From contig JAJYQO010000025.1 in the NCBI GenBank assembly GCA_021794575.1, forward strand, positions 1 through 64,000: a stretch of 64,000 nucleotides of DNA. The letters are read 5' to 3'. The notes under the pieces are model-generated. The model saw only the letters and a program-made list of their open reading frames with translations. It searched no databases and had not been told where the DNA came from. Each line of letters opens with the position of its first letter. The stretch's first letter is position 1. Positions 1 to 8,837 of the stretch are shown here, piece after piece. Position numbers and translations under genes: made by a program. The DNA is from Pseudomonadota bacterium (GTDB lineage: Bacteria; Pseudomonadota; Gammaproteobacteria; Xanthomonadales; Rhodanobacteraceae).

Positions 1-1
1 C

Positions 2-118
2 GCCGGACGCAGCGCGCTGCACATCGCGCTGACGCCCTGGGCGCAGACACTGGAAGTCCTGCCGCAAGCCCGCGGTCTGCGCTGGTCGTTGGATGTCGAT
101 CCGCTGGAGATGGGCTGA
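2..118 (+). CDS. priA: Primosomal protein N' (PriA helicase), C-terminal fragment
   Basis: Only the last 38 codons are inside the window; the gene enters from the left edge and stops with TGA. The tail reads ...GLRWSLDVDPLEMG, and the 'W-x-(L/I)-DVDP' ending is what I recall for the extreme C-terminus of PriA, the 3'-to-5' helicase that reloads the replisome at stalled forks. No helicase motif is visible because the rest lies outside the window, so the call rests on this short signature alone. It is convergent with the minus-strand genes that follow. Confidence 0.65.
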   Translation, partial: AGRSALHIALTPWAQTLEVLPQARGLRWSLDVDPLEMG

Positions 119-133
119 GCCGCGTGGTGCGGT

Positions 134-672
134 TTAATCGGCCACGCGCACAGACCCGCGGCGCAGCCGCCGCGCCGCGATCCAAGCACCCAGCAGCAAG
201 GCCAGGCCGACGACCAGCCTGCTACCAGCACTCACTGCAGCCGCATCGAGCTGCATCAGGCGGACTTCGCGCACACCATGCATCCATGCCTGCACCGGCG
301 GGAGCGAAATGATCAAGACCATGTTCATCGCGCCGATCAAGGCCGAGCTGCAGAAATACAGACCCAGCAGACCCACCAGCAACGCCTGCCAGCGCCGCAG
401 ATCCGCCACTGCTGGCGGCGCACTCGTCACCAGCGAATCCAGCGCCGCGGCATTGCGCAAGGCGCCGTCACCCAGTCGCCACAGCAGCGCGAACAAGCCC
501 AACGTGAGCACGACGACCGCCGCCGGCGGTCCCACCATCACCAGCCATGCGGCGCCGTGATCCACGCGCGGCGCAATCAGTCTCAAAATCAGCACGGGAT
601 TTCGAGCACGCCCAGCGCCAGCAGATACATCGCGAACAGCCGCAGCGCCAGCGCCGTGATGATGCGGATCAT
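134..672 (-). pseudogene. Integral membrane protein gene broken by a one-base frameshift
   Basis: The likely start is the ATG at 672 (MIRIITALALRLFAMYLL), with a G-run ribosome site about 7 nt upstream. That frame stops after LGVLEIPC at about 600. The next frame continues immediately with VLILRLIAPRVDHG and runs to 134 through several hydrophobic segments (WLVMVGPPAAVVVLTLGL; LLVGLLGLYFCSSALIGAM; LVVGLALLLGAWIAA). Restoring one base in the 'atcccg' at about 598-602 joins the two parts into a protein of about 179 aa reading ...LGVLEIPVLILRL.... Either the gene is genuinely broken or the assembly lost one base. I do not recognise the family; it looks like a small inner-membrane protein with about four membrane segments. 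Confidence 0.6.
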
Positions 673-704
673 CGGCATTCCCCCCGGATTGGCCCGCCGT
701 GATG

Positions 705-1601
705 CTAGCGCGGCCGCATGGCACGCGCGCGCGCATCGCGCCAGGCTAGGCGCGGCCACTGCAGCGCGAAATGCAGCCATACCAGCGCCGGCAGCAGCGC
801 GCGCCACGGCCAGCGCCGCGCGGCGGCATCATGGTGCGCGAGATAGCGCAGCAGGCCGCGATGCTTGTGCCGCGCCACGAACAGCGCACGGCCGCCGGAG
901 GAGCCGCCCTTGGCGTGCAGCACGCGCACGCCGCCGGCCAGCTGCAGCGGTACGCCGACGCGGTGCAGGCGCGTGCATAGATCGAGATCCTCGAAGTGCA
1001 GGAAATAGCCTTCGTCGAAACCGTCCACGCGCGCGAACAGCGCGCGCGGCAGCAGCAGCAACGCGCCGGACAGCGCCTCGACCGATACCGTTGAATCCGG
1101 CAGCGCATCGCGGCGATTGACCCCGGCCAGCGCCGGCCAGCGCCGCTCGAAACGCGCCAAGCCGCTCATCATGCACAGCACGCGGCGCAGCGTCGGCGCG
1201 CGCCGCCACGACGCGGGATCGGGCCGGCCCCGCGCATCGCAGACGACGGCGCCGACCAGCGCACCGCCCTGCGCGGCGGCCAGCAGGCGTGACACGCTGT
1301 CGGCTTCGAGCAGGCAGTCGGGATTGAGCAGCAGCAGCCAGTCGCCCTGCGCCGCCGCCGCGCCGCGATTCATGGCCGCGCCGAAACCGAGATTGGCGCC
1401 CGAGTGCAGCACGCGCACGCGCGCATCATCCGTGTGTGCGTGCGCCAGCCGCTGCGGGATGCCATCCGTGCTGGCGTTGTCCAGCACGATGAGTTCGACG
1501 CACTCGGGCGCGGCCAGCGCGCGGCGCGCGGCATCCAGCGCGCCGTCGCCGCTGTCGGCCAGCACCAGCAGCACGCTGACACGCGGAAACTCGATGGCCA
1601 T
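705..1601 (-). CDS. Glycosyltransferase family 2 (rhamnosyltransferase-like)
   Basis: A 298-aa protein with a GT-A nucleotide-sugar fold. It begins with a beta strand (VSVLLVLADSGDG), followed by the LIVLDNASTDG motif and the NLGFGAAMNRG loop. The LLLLNPDC stretch carries the acidic metal-binding position, and FLHFEDLDLCTRL is the usual late acidic motif of WbbL-like enzymes. The C-terminus has an amphipathic or membrane-associated helix (ALLPALVWLHFALQW). Such enzymes add sugars to cell-surface polysaccharide on the cytoplasmic side of the membrane; donor and acceptor cannot be read from the sequence. It lies 77 nt after glnE on the same strand, so co-transcription is possible but not obvious. 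Confidence 0.85.
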   Translation of the reverse strand: MAIEFPRVSVLLVLADSGDGALDAARRALAAPECVELIVLDNASTDGIPQRLAHAHTDDARVRVLHSGANLGFGAAMNRGAAAAQGDWLLLLNPDCLLEADSVSRLLAAAQGGALVGAVVCDARGRPDPASWRRAPTLRRVLCMMSGLARFERRWPALAGVNRRDALPDSTVSVEALSGALLLLPRALFARVDGFDEGYFLHFEDLDLCTRLHRVGVPLQLAGGVRVLHAKGGSSGGRALFVARHKHRGLLRYLAHHDAAARRWPWRALLPALVWLHFALQWPRLAWRDARARAMRPR

Positions 1602-1678
1602 ATCACGCCGCAGGTGGAGGGGCTCCTAGCCTGCGACATGCGCGGCGTACGCCGCAATCCCGCGTGCGCCGCGCCGGC

Positions 1679-4540
1679 TCAGCCGCCCGCAGGCGCGGGT
1701 GTGAAACGGTAGCCGTAGTCCGCGGCCACGCGCAGCACCGCGGCGGCGTGCGCCGACAGCACCGCATCACGCGGCGCGACGCGCGGCCGCTCGTCCAGCG
1801 TGCAGGCCAATCCGCGCGCGGCCAGCGCATGGTGCGCGGCACGCAGCGTCGCGGCAGCCGCGGCATCCAGCACGCGCACGTTTTCCAGCGCACCGATCAG
1901 ACCGGCGGTCGCACTGCTCTCGGTCAGCAGCGGCAGCCGCGACGCGTGCGTGAGCACCAGACCCTGCAGCAGGAACTCGATGTCGAGCAGGCCTCCCGCG
2001 CCCTGTTTGAGATCGAACTGCGCTGCGCTGGAGCGATCGCGCTCGGCGCGCCAGCGTGCGCGCATCGTCACCACCTCGGTCGCCACTCGTGCGGGCTCGC
2101 GCGGCTGCACCAGGACGCGCTGACGCAACTGGCCGAACGCGGCGGCCAGCGCGGCGTCGCCGGCCACCACGCGCGCGCGTACCAGCGCCTGGTGTTCCCA
2201 GGTCCAGGCGCGCTGCTGCTGGTAATCGGCGTAAGCGTCGAGGCTTTGCACCAGCAGGCCCTTGCTGCCATCCGGGCGCAGGCGCGTGTCCACCGCGTAC
2301 AACTGGCCGGCGCGTGTCATCGCGCCCAGCCAATGCACCACGCGCTGGGCCAGGCGCTGATACCACTGCGTGCCTTCCAGCGGACGTGCGCCATCGCTGG
2401 TCTGCGCCGCGCGCGCGGCGTCGTAGACGAACGCCAGGTCCAGATCGCTGGCGAAGCCCAGCTCGTGACCGCCCAGACTGCCGTAGCCGATCACGCAGAA
2501 GCCCAGTCCCGGGCCTGGCGGACGGCCGTGACGCGCCACCAGTTCGCGCTCGGCCAGCCGCAGCAGCGCGTCCAGCACCGCCTCGGCCAGCGCGGCCAGC
2601 CGGCGCGCCGTGGCCAGCGCGTCGGCGCGGCCGTCGGCAAAGGCCAGGCCGAGGCGGAACGCCAGGCTGGCGCGCGTCTCGTTGATATGCTCCAACTCCT
2701 GTTCGGCATCGCGTGCCTCCAGCGCCTCGACACGGCGCGCGATTTCGGCGGCGATCTCGGCCGCTTTCAGTGGCAATTGCTCGATGCGCGGATCGAGAAC
2801 GTCGTCCAGCAGCAGCGGCTGCGCCAGCACGCGCTCGGCCAGGAACGCACGCTCGGCGCACAGCGCAGCCACGCGCTGCAGAGCGGCCGGGGATTCCTGC
2901 AGCAGTGCCAAGTACGCCGGGCGCCGCGCACTGTTGTGGAGCAAGCGCAGCAGGCGCGGCAGCGCGCGCGACGGCGCGGCGCTGGCCTGCGCGGCGGCGA
3001 GCGCCTGCGGCAGCAGGCGCTCCAGTCCGGCGCGCGCGGCCTCGCTCATGCCACGCACGGAGGCGCTGGAGGCCAGCGCGTGCAGCGCCGCGCCGGCCTC
3101 GGCATCCAGACCACAGACGGCAAGCTGCGCGGCCGTGGGTGGCGCCGTTTCGATGGCGTGCCACAGCGCGCGCAGGGCGGCATCGGCGGGCGTGGTCACG
3201 ACGCCGGTGGCGCCCGCCAGGATCGGCGCGAACGCCGCGGCGACTTCGGCGCGCGCGGCGGCCACCGCCGCGTCGAGCGCCGCGCTGTCGGCGTGGCCCA
3301 GCGCCAGGGCGATGCGCAAGCGTGCCAGCGCATCGTCGGGCAGCGCGTGCGCCTGCGCGTCGGCGTACATCTGCACGCGGTTCTCGACGTGGCGCAGCAG
3401 CAGATACGCCGCGCGCAGGCTGCGCGCGCGCGGCGCCTGGATGAAACCGCGCCGCTCGGCGACGGCCAGCGCCGGCAGCAGTCCCGGCTGGCGCAGGCTG
3501 GGTTCGCGGCCACCACGGATCAGTTGCTCGAGTTGCACGCTGAACTCGATCTCGCGGATGCCGCCCGGCCCCAGCTTGAGGTCGTCGGCACGGTCGCTGC
3601 GCGCCACCTCGGCGTCGATCAGCACCTTCATTTCGCGCAGGCCGGCGAACGCGGTGTAGTCGAGATAGCGCCGGTAAACGAACGGCCGCAACAGCGCCAG
3701 CAGACGCTGGCCGGCGGCCAGATCGCCGGCCACCGGCCGCGCCTTGATCCAGGCGTAACGCTCCCAGTCGCGGCCCTCGCGCTGGTAGTAGGCCTCCATG
3801 GCGGCGAACGACCACGCCGGCCGGCCGGCGCTGCCGTAGGGACGCAAGCGCAGATCGACGCGCGCGGCCTGACCTTCGGCGGTCACCTCGGCCAGCAGAC
3901 CGACGAAGGCCTGGCCCAGCCGCGCGTAGTACTCGCTGGCATCCAGCGCGCGCGCGCCGTCGCTGCGGCCTTCCTCCGGATAAGCCAGGATCAGGTCCAC
4001 GTCCGAGGAAAAGTTCAGCTCGCCCCCGCCTAGCTTGCCCAGCGCCATCACTACCAGCCGCTGCGGCCGACCCTGCGCATCGCGCAGCACGCCGTGGCGC
4101 GCCGCCAGCGTGCGCTCGGCGTGGCGCAACGCCAGTTCCAGCAGCGCCTCGTACAGACGGCTGGTGGCAGCCAGCGTCTCCGCCACCCCGTCCAGCGCGT
4201 TGACATCGCGGAACACCAGCCGCAGCGACTCGCGCGCGCGCAAGCGGCGCAGTTGCGCCAGCGCCGCATCGCGCGCCGGCGGCAGGCCCGGACCGGCCAA
4301 CAGTCGCGCGCCGGGATCGCCACTGGCCACCAGCCACTGCAGTCCGGTGGGGGACAGCAGGCCAGGCTGCGCACGCAGCACGGTCCAGGCGAAATCACTG
4401 GCCAGCAGCAGGCGCTGCACGCGTTCGGCCACGCCGGCATCGTCGTAGTAGGGGACGCCGTGCGCGCGCAGCAGCGCCAGCAACTCGGCGTAGCGTCGCG
4501 CCAGCGGCGCGCGCAGTGGCGCCGGCAATGCGGAATTCAT
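1679..4540 (-). CDS. glnE: Bifunctional glutamine synthetase adenylyltransferase / adenylyl-removing enzyme
   Basis: The start is the ATG at 4540 (MNSALPAPLRAPLARR), giving 953 aa, the normal GlnE length. The longer ORF in the track runs on into the gene upstream. Two nucleotidyltransferase domains are visible: GELNFSSDVDLI near residue 170 (adenylyl-removing half) and GHELGFASDLDLAFVYD near residue 690 (adenylylating half), separated by helical PII-response regions. GlnE adds or removes AMP on glutamine synthetase according to nitrogen status, signalled through PII. A PII gene lies at 52.9-53.2 kb in this window. The start overlaps the stop of the glutathione peroxidase gene by 4 nt (ATGA), implying translational coupling. 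Confidence 0.96.
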   Translation of the reverse strand: MNSALPAPLRAPLARRYAELLALLRAHGVPYYDDAGVAERVQRLLLASDFAWTVLRAQPGLLSPTGLQWLVASGDPGARLLAGPGLPPARDAALAQLRRLRARESLRLVFRDVNALDGVAETLAATSRLYEALLELALRHAERTLAARHGVLRDAQGRPQRLVVMALGKLGGGELNFSSDVDLILAYPEEGRSDGARALDASEYYARLGQAFVGLLAEVTAEGQAARVDLRLRPYGSAGRPAWSFAAMEAYYQREGRDWERYAWIKARPVAGDLAAGQRLLALLRPFVYRRYLDYTAFAGLREMKVLIDAEVARSDRADDLKLGPGGIREIEFSVQLEQLIRGGREPSLRQPGLLPALAVAERRGFIQAPRARSLRAAYLLLRHVENRVQMYADAQAHALPDDALARLRIALALGHADSAALDAAVAAARAEVAAAFAPILAGATGVVTTPADAALRALWHAIETAPPTAAQLAVCGLDAEAGAALHALASSASVRGMSEAARAGLERLLPQALAAAQASAAPSRALPRLLRLLHNSARRPAYLALLQESPAALQRVAALCAERAFLAERVLAQPLLLDDVLDPRIEQLPLKAAEIAAEIARRVEALEARDAEQELEHINETRASLAFRLGLAFADGRADALATARRLAALAEAVLDALLRLAERELVARHGRPPGPGLGFCVIGYGSLGGHELGFASDLDLAFVYDAARAAQTSDGARPLEGTQWYQRLAQRVVHWLGAMTRAGQLYAVDTRLRPDGSKGLLVQSLDAYADYQQQRAWTWEHQALVRARVVAGDAALAAAFGQLRQRVLVQPREPARVATEVVTMRARWRAERDRSSAAQFDLKQGAGGLLDIEFLLQGLVLTHASRLPLLTESSATAGLIGALENVRVLDAAAAATLRAAHHALAARGLACTLDERPRVAPRDAVLSAHAAAVLRVAADYGYRFTPAPAGG

Positions 4541-5028
4541 GCGGTCGCAGGCAGCCGTGATGCCAGCGCACGGCCGATGGCCGCCGGCGTGTCGGTGGGG
4601 GCGTAGCGCTTCATCACGCGGCCGCCGGCATCGACCAGGAACTTGGTGAAGTTCCACTTGATCGCCTGCGAGCCCAGCAGGCCCGGCGCCTCGCGCTTCA
4701 GCCACTGGTACAGCGGGTGCGCGCCGGCGCCGTTGACCTCGATCTTGGCGAACAGCGGAAAGCTGACTTCGTAGTTGAGCGTGCAGAACCGGCGGATCTC
4801 CGCGGCATCGCCGGGCTCCTGGTGGCCGAACTGGTCGCAGGGAAAGCCCAGGATCTCCAGACCGCGCGCGCGATACTCGCGGTACAGCGCCTCCAGCCCC
4901 TGGTATTGCGGGGTGAAACCGCATTTCGAAGCCACGTTGACGATCAGCAGGGTCTTGCCGAGGTAGCGCGAGAGCGGAACGTCCTCGCCCTCCAGGCTGA
5001 TGGCGCGCAGACTTGCGAGTGCGCTCAT
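4537..5028 (-). CDS. Glutathione peroxidase family thiol peroxidase
   Basis: The ATG at 5028 (MSALASLRAISLEG) has a GGAG site 7 nt upstream and gives 163 aa, typical for bacterial BtuE/BsaA-type enzymes. The peroxidatic cysteine sits in ASKCGFTPQY (about residue 36), followed by the FPCDQFGHQEPG motif with the active-site glutamine and WNFTKFLV with the tryptophan. These proteins reduce hydrogen peroxide and lipid hydroperoxides, usually with thioredoxin as donor when cysteine replaces selenocysteine, as here. No export signal is seen, so it is cytoplasmic. It is translationally coupled to glnE; the functional link is unclear. Confidence 0.93.
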   Translation of the reverse strand: MSALASLRAISLEGEDVPLSRYLGKTLLIVNVASKCGFTPQYQGLEALYREYRARGLEILGFPCDQFGHQEPGDAAEIRRFCTLNYEVSFPLFAKIEVNGAGAHPLYQWLKREAPGLLGSQAIKWNFTKFLVDAGGRVMKRYAPTDTPAAIGRALASRLPATA

Positions 5029-5116
5029 GCACGAGCTCCGTGAATGGGGCCTGCGGTATAGCACTTGCGCCGGCGCGCCGCAGTGAGCGCGGCGTGCGCG
5101 CGGGCTAGAATGCGGC

Positions 5117-5710
5117 ATGCGTCGTCTGCTGCTGCTTGTCGCGGCCGGCATCCTGCTCGGCCTTGCCGCGTGTTCGCGCGCGCCCTCACCCTGGGCGCTG
5201 ACCGACGTGCGCGGCCATCTGCCCGACCTGCGCTTCCACCTGATCGACGACCGCGGCCAGCCGGTCAGCGGCGCCCGTTACCGCGGCCAGGTCGCCGTGC
5301 TGTATTTCGGATATACGCACTGCCCGGACGTGTGTCCGACCACGCTGGCGCACCTGACCGTGGTGCTGCAGAACCTGGGGCCGCTGGCGGACCGGGTGCG
5401 CGTGCTGTTCGTCAGCGTCGATCCCCGACGCGACACGCCGGCCGTGCTGCGCGAATACGTGCATGCCTTCGGCCCGCACATCGTCGGGCTGACCGGCACG
5501 CCCGATGAAATCGCACGAGTGGCCAAGCGCTATCGCGTCGCCTACAGCTACGGCCGGCCGGATGCGCAGGGCAACTACACGGTCAATCACAGCGCAGCGT
5601 TGTTCGTCTTCGACGCGCAGGGTCGCGCGCGCCTGCTGGGCACCCAGCAAAGCACAGTCCAGCAACTGACCCACGACCTGCGCCTGCTGCTGACGGAGGA
5701 ACACGCTTGA
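5117..5710 (+). CDS. SCO1/SenC copper chaperone lipoprotein
   Basis: A 197-aa precursor with a lipobox (LLGLAAC, Cys19), so it is predicted to be anchored in the membrane facing the periplasm. The thioredoxin-like SCO fold carries the copper-binding CPDVCP motif (about residues 70-74) and the distal histidine in NHSAALFVF (about residue 158). SCO proteins insert copper into, or reduce, the CuA site of cytochrome oxidase subunit II. It overlaps the PCuAC chaperone gene and converges on ctaB, which places it in the oxidase assembly region. Confidence 0.95.
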   Translation: MRRLLLLVAAGILLGLAACSRAPSPWALTDVRGHLPDLRFHLIDDRGQPVSGARYRGQVAVLYFGYTHCPDVCPTTLAHLTVVLQNLGPLADRVRVLFVSVDPRRDTPAVLREYVHAFGPHIVGLTGTPDEIARVAKRYRVAYSYGRPDAQGNYTVNHSAALFVFDAQGRARLLGTQQSTVQQLTHDLRLLLTEEHA

Positions 5711-6222
5711 ACAACACCACCCTCGCCACCGTACTGGGCCTGGCCATCGCCATCGGTGCCGGGTGGGCGCGAGCGCCCGCCGCATCGGCGCCGCAACCCA
5801 CGCGCGTGCCGCCTCCCGCGGCCGCCGCCCGGCCCGCCGCCGTATTGCCGGCGGCCACTGTCGCCGTCAGCGACGCCTGGGTGCGCTGGCTGCCGGCGGG
5901 GCTGCCGATGGGCGGCTACATGAGCCTGCGCAACACCGGCACGCGGCCGCTGCGCCTGACCGGCGCGCGCAGTGCCAGCTTCGGCAGCGTGATGCTGCAC
6001 CGATCCGAAATCATCGGCGGCATGGCGCGCATGGTGCACGTGGGAAGCGTCACCGTACCCCCCGGCGGCAGCGTGCGTTTCGCACCGGGCGGTTACCACC
6101 TGATGCTGATGCAAGGCCGCGCCGTGAAGCCGGGCGACTCCGTGGACATCGATCTGCAGTTCGCGGGACACGCGCCGCTGTCGGTGTCGTTCCAGGTGCG
6201 CGGCGCCAGCGGTCGCCCCTGA
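5707..6222 (+). CDS. PCu(A)C-type periplasmic copper chaperone
   Basis: Translation appears to start at TTG 5707, which overlaps the sco1 stop codon (TTGA), so the two are translationally coupled. An N-terminal hydrophobic segment and an Ala/Pro-rich stretch precede the domain that starts at VSDAWVRWLPAG. The Cu(I)-binding histidine and methionines follow the family pattern: VMLHRSEIIGGMARM, then GGYHLMLM. The protein supplies copper to CuA of the aa3 oxidase together with SCO. At 171 aa it is of normal length. The weak TTG start may keep it below SCO levels; that is inference. Confidence 0.9.
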   Translation: MNNTTLATVLGLAIAIGAGWARAPAASAPQPTRVPPPAAAARPAAVLPAATVAVSDAWVRWLPAGLPMGGYMSLRNTGTRPLRLTGARSASFGSVMLHRSEIIGGMARMVHVGSVTVPPGGSVRFAPGGYHLMLMQGRAVKPGDSVDIDLQFAGHAPLSVSFQVRGASGRP

Positions 6223-6234
6223 GCCGCGGACGCC

Positions 6235-7134
6235 TCAGCGCGCGATGAAGGCGTAGGCCGGCGCGGCGAAACGCGGCAGCAGCCAGTGGTCGGCCAGTAG
6301 AAAGCCGAACAGCGCGGCCAGGTAGATGATCGAGTAATTGAAGGTGCGCATCGCGAAATACTCGTCCGGCGGCCGCAGCATGCGCACGGCGTAGTACAGA
6401 AAGCCGGCATCGAGCACCAGCGCTCCGCCCAGATAGAACAGCCCGCTCATACCGGTCAGGTACGGCAACAGCGTGGCCAGCGACAGCAGCACCGTATACG
6501 CCAGCAGGTGCCAGCGGGTCACGGTGACGCCATGCGTGACCGGCAACATCGGAACGCCGGCGCGCGCGTAATCGTTGCGGCGGAAGATGGCCAGCGACCA
6601 GAAATGCGGCGGCGTCCACAGGAACACGATCAGGCACAGCAGCAGCGCATAGGCGTGCAGAGCGCCGGTCAGCGCCGTCCAGCCCAGCACCGGCGGCGCG
6701 GCGCCGGCGATGCCGCCGATGACGATGTTCTGCGGCGTGGCGCGCTTGAGAAACGCCGTGTAGACCACGGCGTAGCCGATCAGCGAGGCGAAGGTCAGCC
6801 ACGCGGTCAGCGCGTTGACCCCAAGCCCCAGCACCAGCATCGACAGCACGCCCAGCAGCAGTGCGAATGTCAGCACCTGCGTCGGACGCAGCGCGCCGGT
6901 AGCCAGCGGTCGATGCGCGGTACGCGCCATCAGGCGATCGATGCGCTGGTCGACCAGATGATTGAGCGCCGCCGCCGAGGCCGCCGCCAGCCAAATGCCG
7001 GCGAGCCCCAGCAGCAGCGGCCGCCACGGCGGCACGCCGGGCACCGCCAGCAACCCGCCGATCAGCGCCGTGAACACCAGCAGCGCCACCACGCGCGGCT
7101 TGGTCAGCTCCAGATACGCGCGCCAGTGCCGCAC
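6235..7134 (-). CDS. ctaB: Protoheme IX farnesyltransferase (heme O synthase)
   Basis: A 299-aa polytopic membrane protein of the UbiA prenyltransferase family. The first aspartate-rich motif is [20 protein letters not shown], and the N-terminal LTKPRVV signature is clear. It converts heme B to heme O for the aa3 oxidase. The start is GTG 7134, immediately after the ctaA stop (7135), so ctaA-ctaB are coupled. Downstream it converges on the sco1/PCuAC pair. Confidence 0.96.
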   Translation of the reverse strand: MRHWRAYLELTKPRVVALLVFTALIGGLLAVPGVPPWRPLLLGLAGIWLAAASAAALNHLVDQRIDRLMARTAHRPLATGALRPTQVLTFALLLGVLSMLVLGLGVNALTAWLTFASLIGYAVVYTAFLKRATPQNIVIGGIAGAAPPVLGWTALTGALHAYALLLCLIVFLWTPPHFWSLAIFRRNDYARAGVPMLPVTHGVTVTRWHLLAYTVLLSLATLLPYLTGMSGLFYLGGALVLDAGFLYYAVRMLRPPDEYFAMRTFNYSIIYLAALFGFLLADHWLLPRFAAPAYAFIAR

Positions 7135-8280
7135 TCAGTACTCCCGCTGCGCGGGCGGGCGCTGCGTGCAGGCCAGCAACCAGACCATGGTGAACAGCAG
7201 CAGCGCGGCGCCGGCGTTGTGCGCGGTGGCCACCGCCAGCGGCAGGCCCAGCACCACGTTGCCGATACCCAGCAGCACCTGCGCGCACAGCAGCACCGCC
7301 AGCATGGTGCCTTGCTTCTTCAATCCCGCACGCGCCGCGCGCCAGGCCAGCCACAGCCCGTAGGTGAACACCACCAGCGCGCCGATGCGATGGGTCATCT
7401 GGATGGCCGCGCGCGCGGCCTCGTCGAGGATGCCGCCCTCGTAGTTGACGCCGACATCACGCCACAGGATGAAACCCTGGTGGAAGTTCATTGCCGGCCA
7501 CCAGTTGCCCGCACAGCGCGGAAAATCGGTGCCGCAGGCCAGTGCCGCGTAATTGGTGCTGGTCCAGCCGCCCAGGAAGATCTGTCCGGTCAGCAACAGC
7601 AGGCCCAGCACCACCCAGGGCAGCAGCCTGCGCACGCGCGCCTCGCGCGTGCCGGCGCCACTCAGCCGCAGCGCGGCGTAGGCCAGCAGCGCGAACGTGC
7701 ACATGCCGCCCAGCAGATGACTGGTGACGATGGCCGGCTTCAGCAGTAGCGTCACCGTCCACATGCCCAGCATGGCCTGGAAGATGATCAGCCCCAGCGC
7801 CACGCTGAGCACCTTCCACGGCGCCGCGCGGCGCAGCCGCCACGCGGCCAGCACGGGCAGCGCGATGGCGATCGCGGCCAGCGCGCTCGAGTACACGCGC
7901 TCGCCGCCCATGTACAGCCAGATACCGCCCGCCGCGGCCAGTGCCGCCGCGATCACCGTCCAGCGCGGTCCGCGCTGGCGCCAGGTCGCGCCCAGCGCCA
8001 GCAGCAGCACCAGCACGCCCAGTGTGCCGGCGATGAAGCGATGCACCTGCTCGCGCCAGGCCAGATGCACAGCCACCGGCCGCTGCGGAAACGCCGCGTC
8101 GGCGGCGGCGATGGCGGCGTGGTGCGTGGGCCAGGTGACCTGGCCGTAGCAGGTGGGCCAGTCCGGGCAGGACAACCCGGCGTTGGACAGGCGCACGAAG
8201 GCGCCGAACACGATCACGCCCAACGCGAACGCCGTAGCCAGCCAGGCCAGCGGCCGCACCCATGCCGGTTTGATGCTCAC
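7135..8280 (-). CDS. ctaA: Heme A synthase (COX15/CtaA)
   Basis: I place the start at GTG 8280 (VSIKPAWVRPLAWLA), overlapping the stop of the upstream gene (GTGA), giving 381 aa; the track ORF extends artificially upstream. Eight membrane helices and the four conserved histidines fit: AWREQVHRFIAG, TSHLLGGM, MTHRIGALVVF and TAHNAGAALLL. NAGLSCPDWPTCYG is the usual extracytoplasmic cysteine motif. The enzyme oxidises the C8 methyl of heme O to give heme A, the step after CtaB. Confidence 0.95.
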   Translation of the reverse strand: MSIKPAWVRPLAWLATAFALGVIVFGAFVRLSNAGLSCPDWPTCYGQVTWPTHHAAIAAADAAFPQRPVAVHLAWREQVHRFIAGTLGVLVLLLALGATWRQRGPRWTVIAAALAAAGGIWLYMGGERVYSSALAAIAIALPVLAAWRLRRAAPWKVLSVALGLIIFQAMLGMWTVTLLLKPAIVTSHLLGGMCTFALLAYAALRLSGAGTREARVRRLLPWVVLGLLLLTGQIFLGGWTSTNYAALACGTDFPRCAGNWWPAMNFHQGFILWRDVGVNYEGGILDEAARAAIQMTHRIGALVVFTYGLWLAWRAARAGLKKQGTMLAVLLCAQVLLGIGNVVLGLPLAVATAHNAGAALLLFTMVWLLACTQRPPAQREY

Positions 8281-8837
8281 TTGAACAGCCTCCGCAAATC
8301 CTTGTTGATATCGGCGGCGGAAACCGTCGGCGGATAGTGCACGATGGCGGTGCCATCGGCGGCGACCAGGATCGCCGCCACGCTGTCGGGCTGCGTGGGG
8401 ACGAAGCGCAGCAACTGCGGCGCCCGCGTGGTGCCCACGGCCCAGGCCTGCATCACCGGCGTGGCATGCGCCAGCGTCGGCGGCGCGCCCAGATACAGCA
8501 AGCGCAGCTTGTCGCTGCCGTTGGTCAGGCCGACCTGCGCGCGGTGCAGCAGATCGAGCTTGCCGACACAGGCGGCACCGCAGCCCGGTCCCGCCAGTGC
8601 CAGCAAGGTGTATTGCGGCGTGGCCGCCCGCCACGGCCAGTCCTTGCCGTCGGCCAGGCGCACCGGCAACGCCGCGAAGCTCTCCTGCGGCACGATGGGC
8701 TCGCCATGGCTGCGCGCCGCGGGCACCCAGCCGGACAGCGCCAGCGCCGCGGCCAGCGCGATCGGGAGAAAGAAAACCAGGGCAATCAGCAGCAGCTGGC
8801 GGCGGCCGCGGCGTGGATCGGGAGCGCTGTCGGTCAT
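8277..8837 (-). CDS. Membrane-anchored oxidase-cluster protein, thioredoxin-like
   Basis: The ATG at 8837 (MTDSAPDPRRGRR) overlaps the surf1 stop (ATGA) and gives 186 aa. One N-terminal membrane helix (LLLIALVFFLPIALAAALAL) is followed by a periplasmic domain with GPGCGAACVGKLDLLHR and LRLLYLG, resembling a degenerate SCO/thioredoxin fold. The cysteines are C-x4-C rather than CxxxC. It is coupled on both sides to surf1 and ctaA, so a role in oxidase biogenesis is likely, but its reaction is unknown. Confidence 0.8.
   Translation of the reverse strand: MTDSAPDPRRGRRQLLLIALVFFLPIALAAALALSGWVPAARSHGEPIVPQESFAALPVRLADGKDWPWRAATPQYTLLALAGPGCGAACVGKLDLLHRAQVGLTNGSDKLRLLYLGAPPTLAHATPVMQAWAVGTTRAPQLLRFVPTQPDSVAAILVAADGTAIVHYPPTVSAADINKDLRRLFK

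Noticed and set aside
1664-4033. A 789-aa plus-strand ORF
   Set aside because: It is the antisense shadow of glnE, rich in Arg/Gln/Ala with no recognisable domain.
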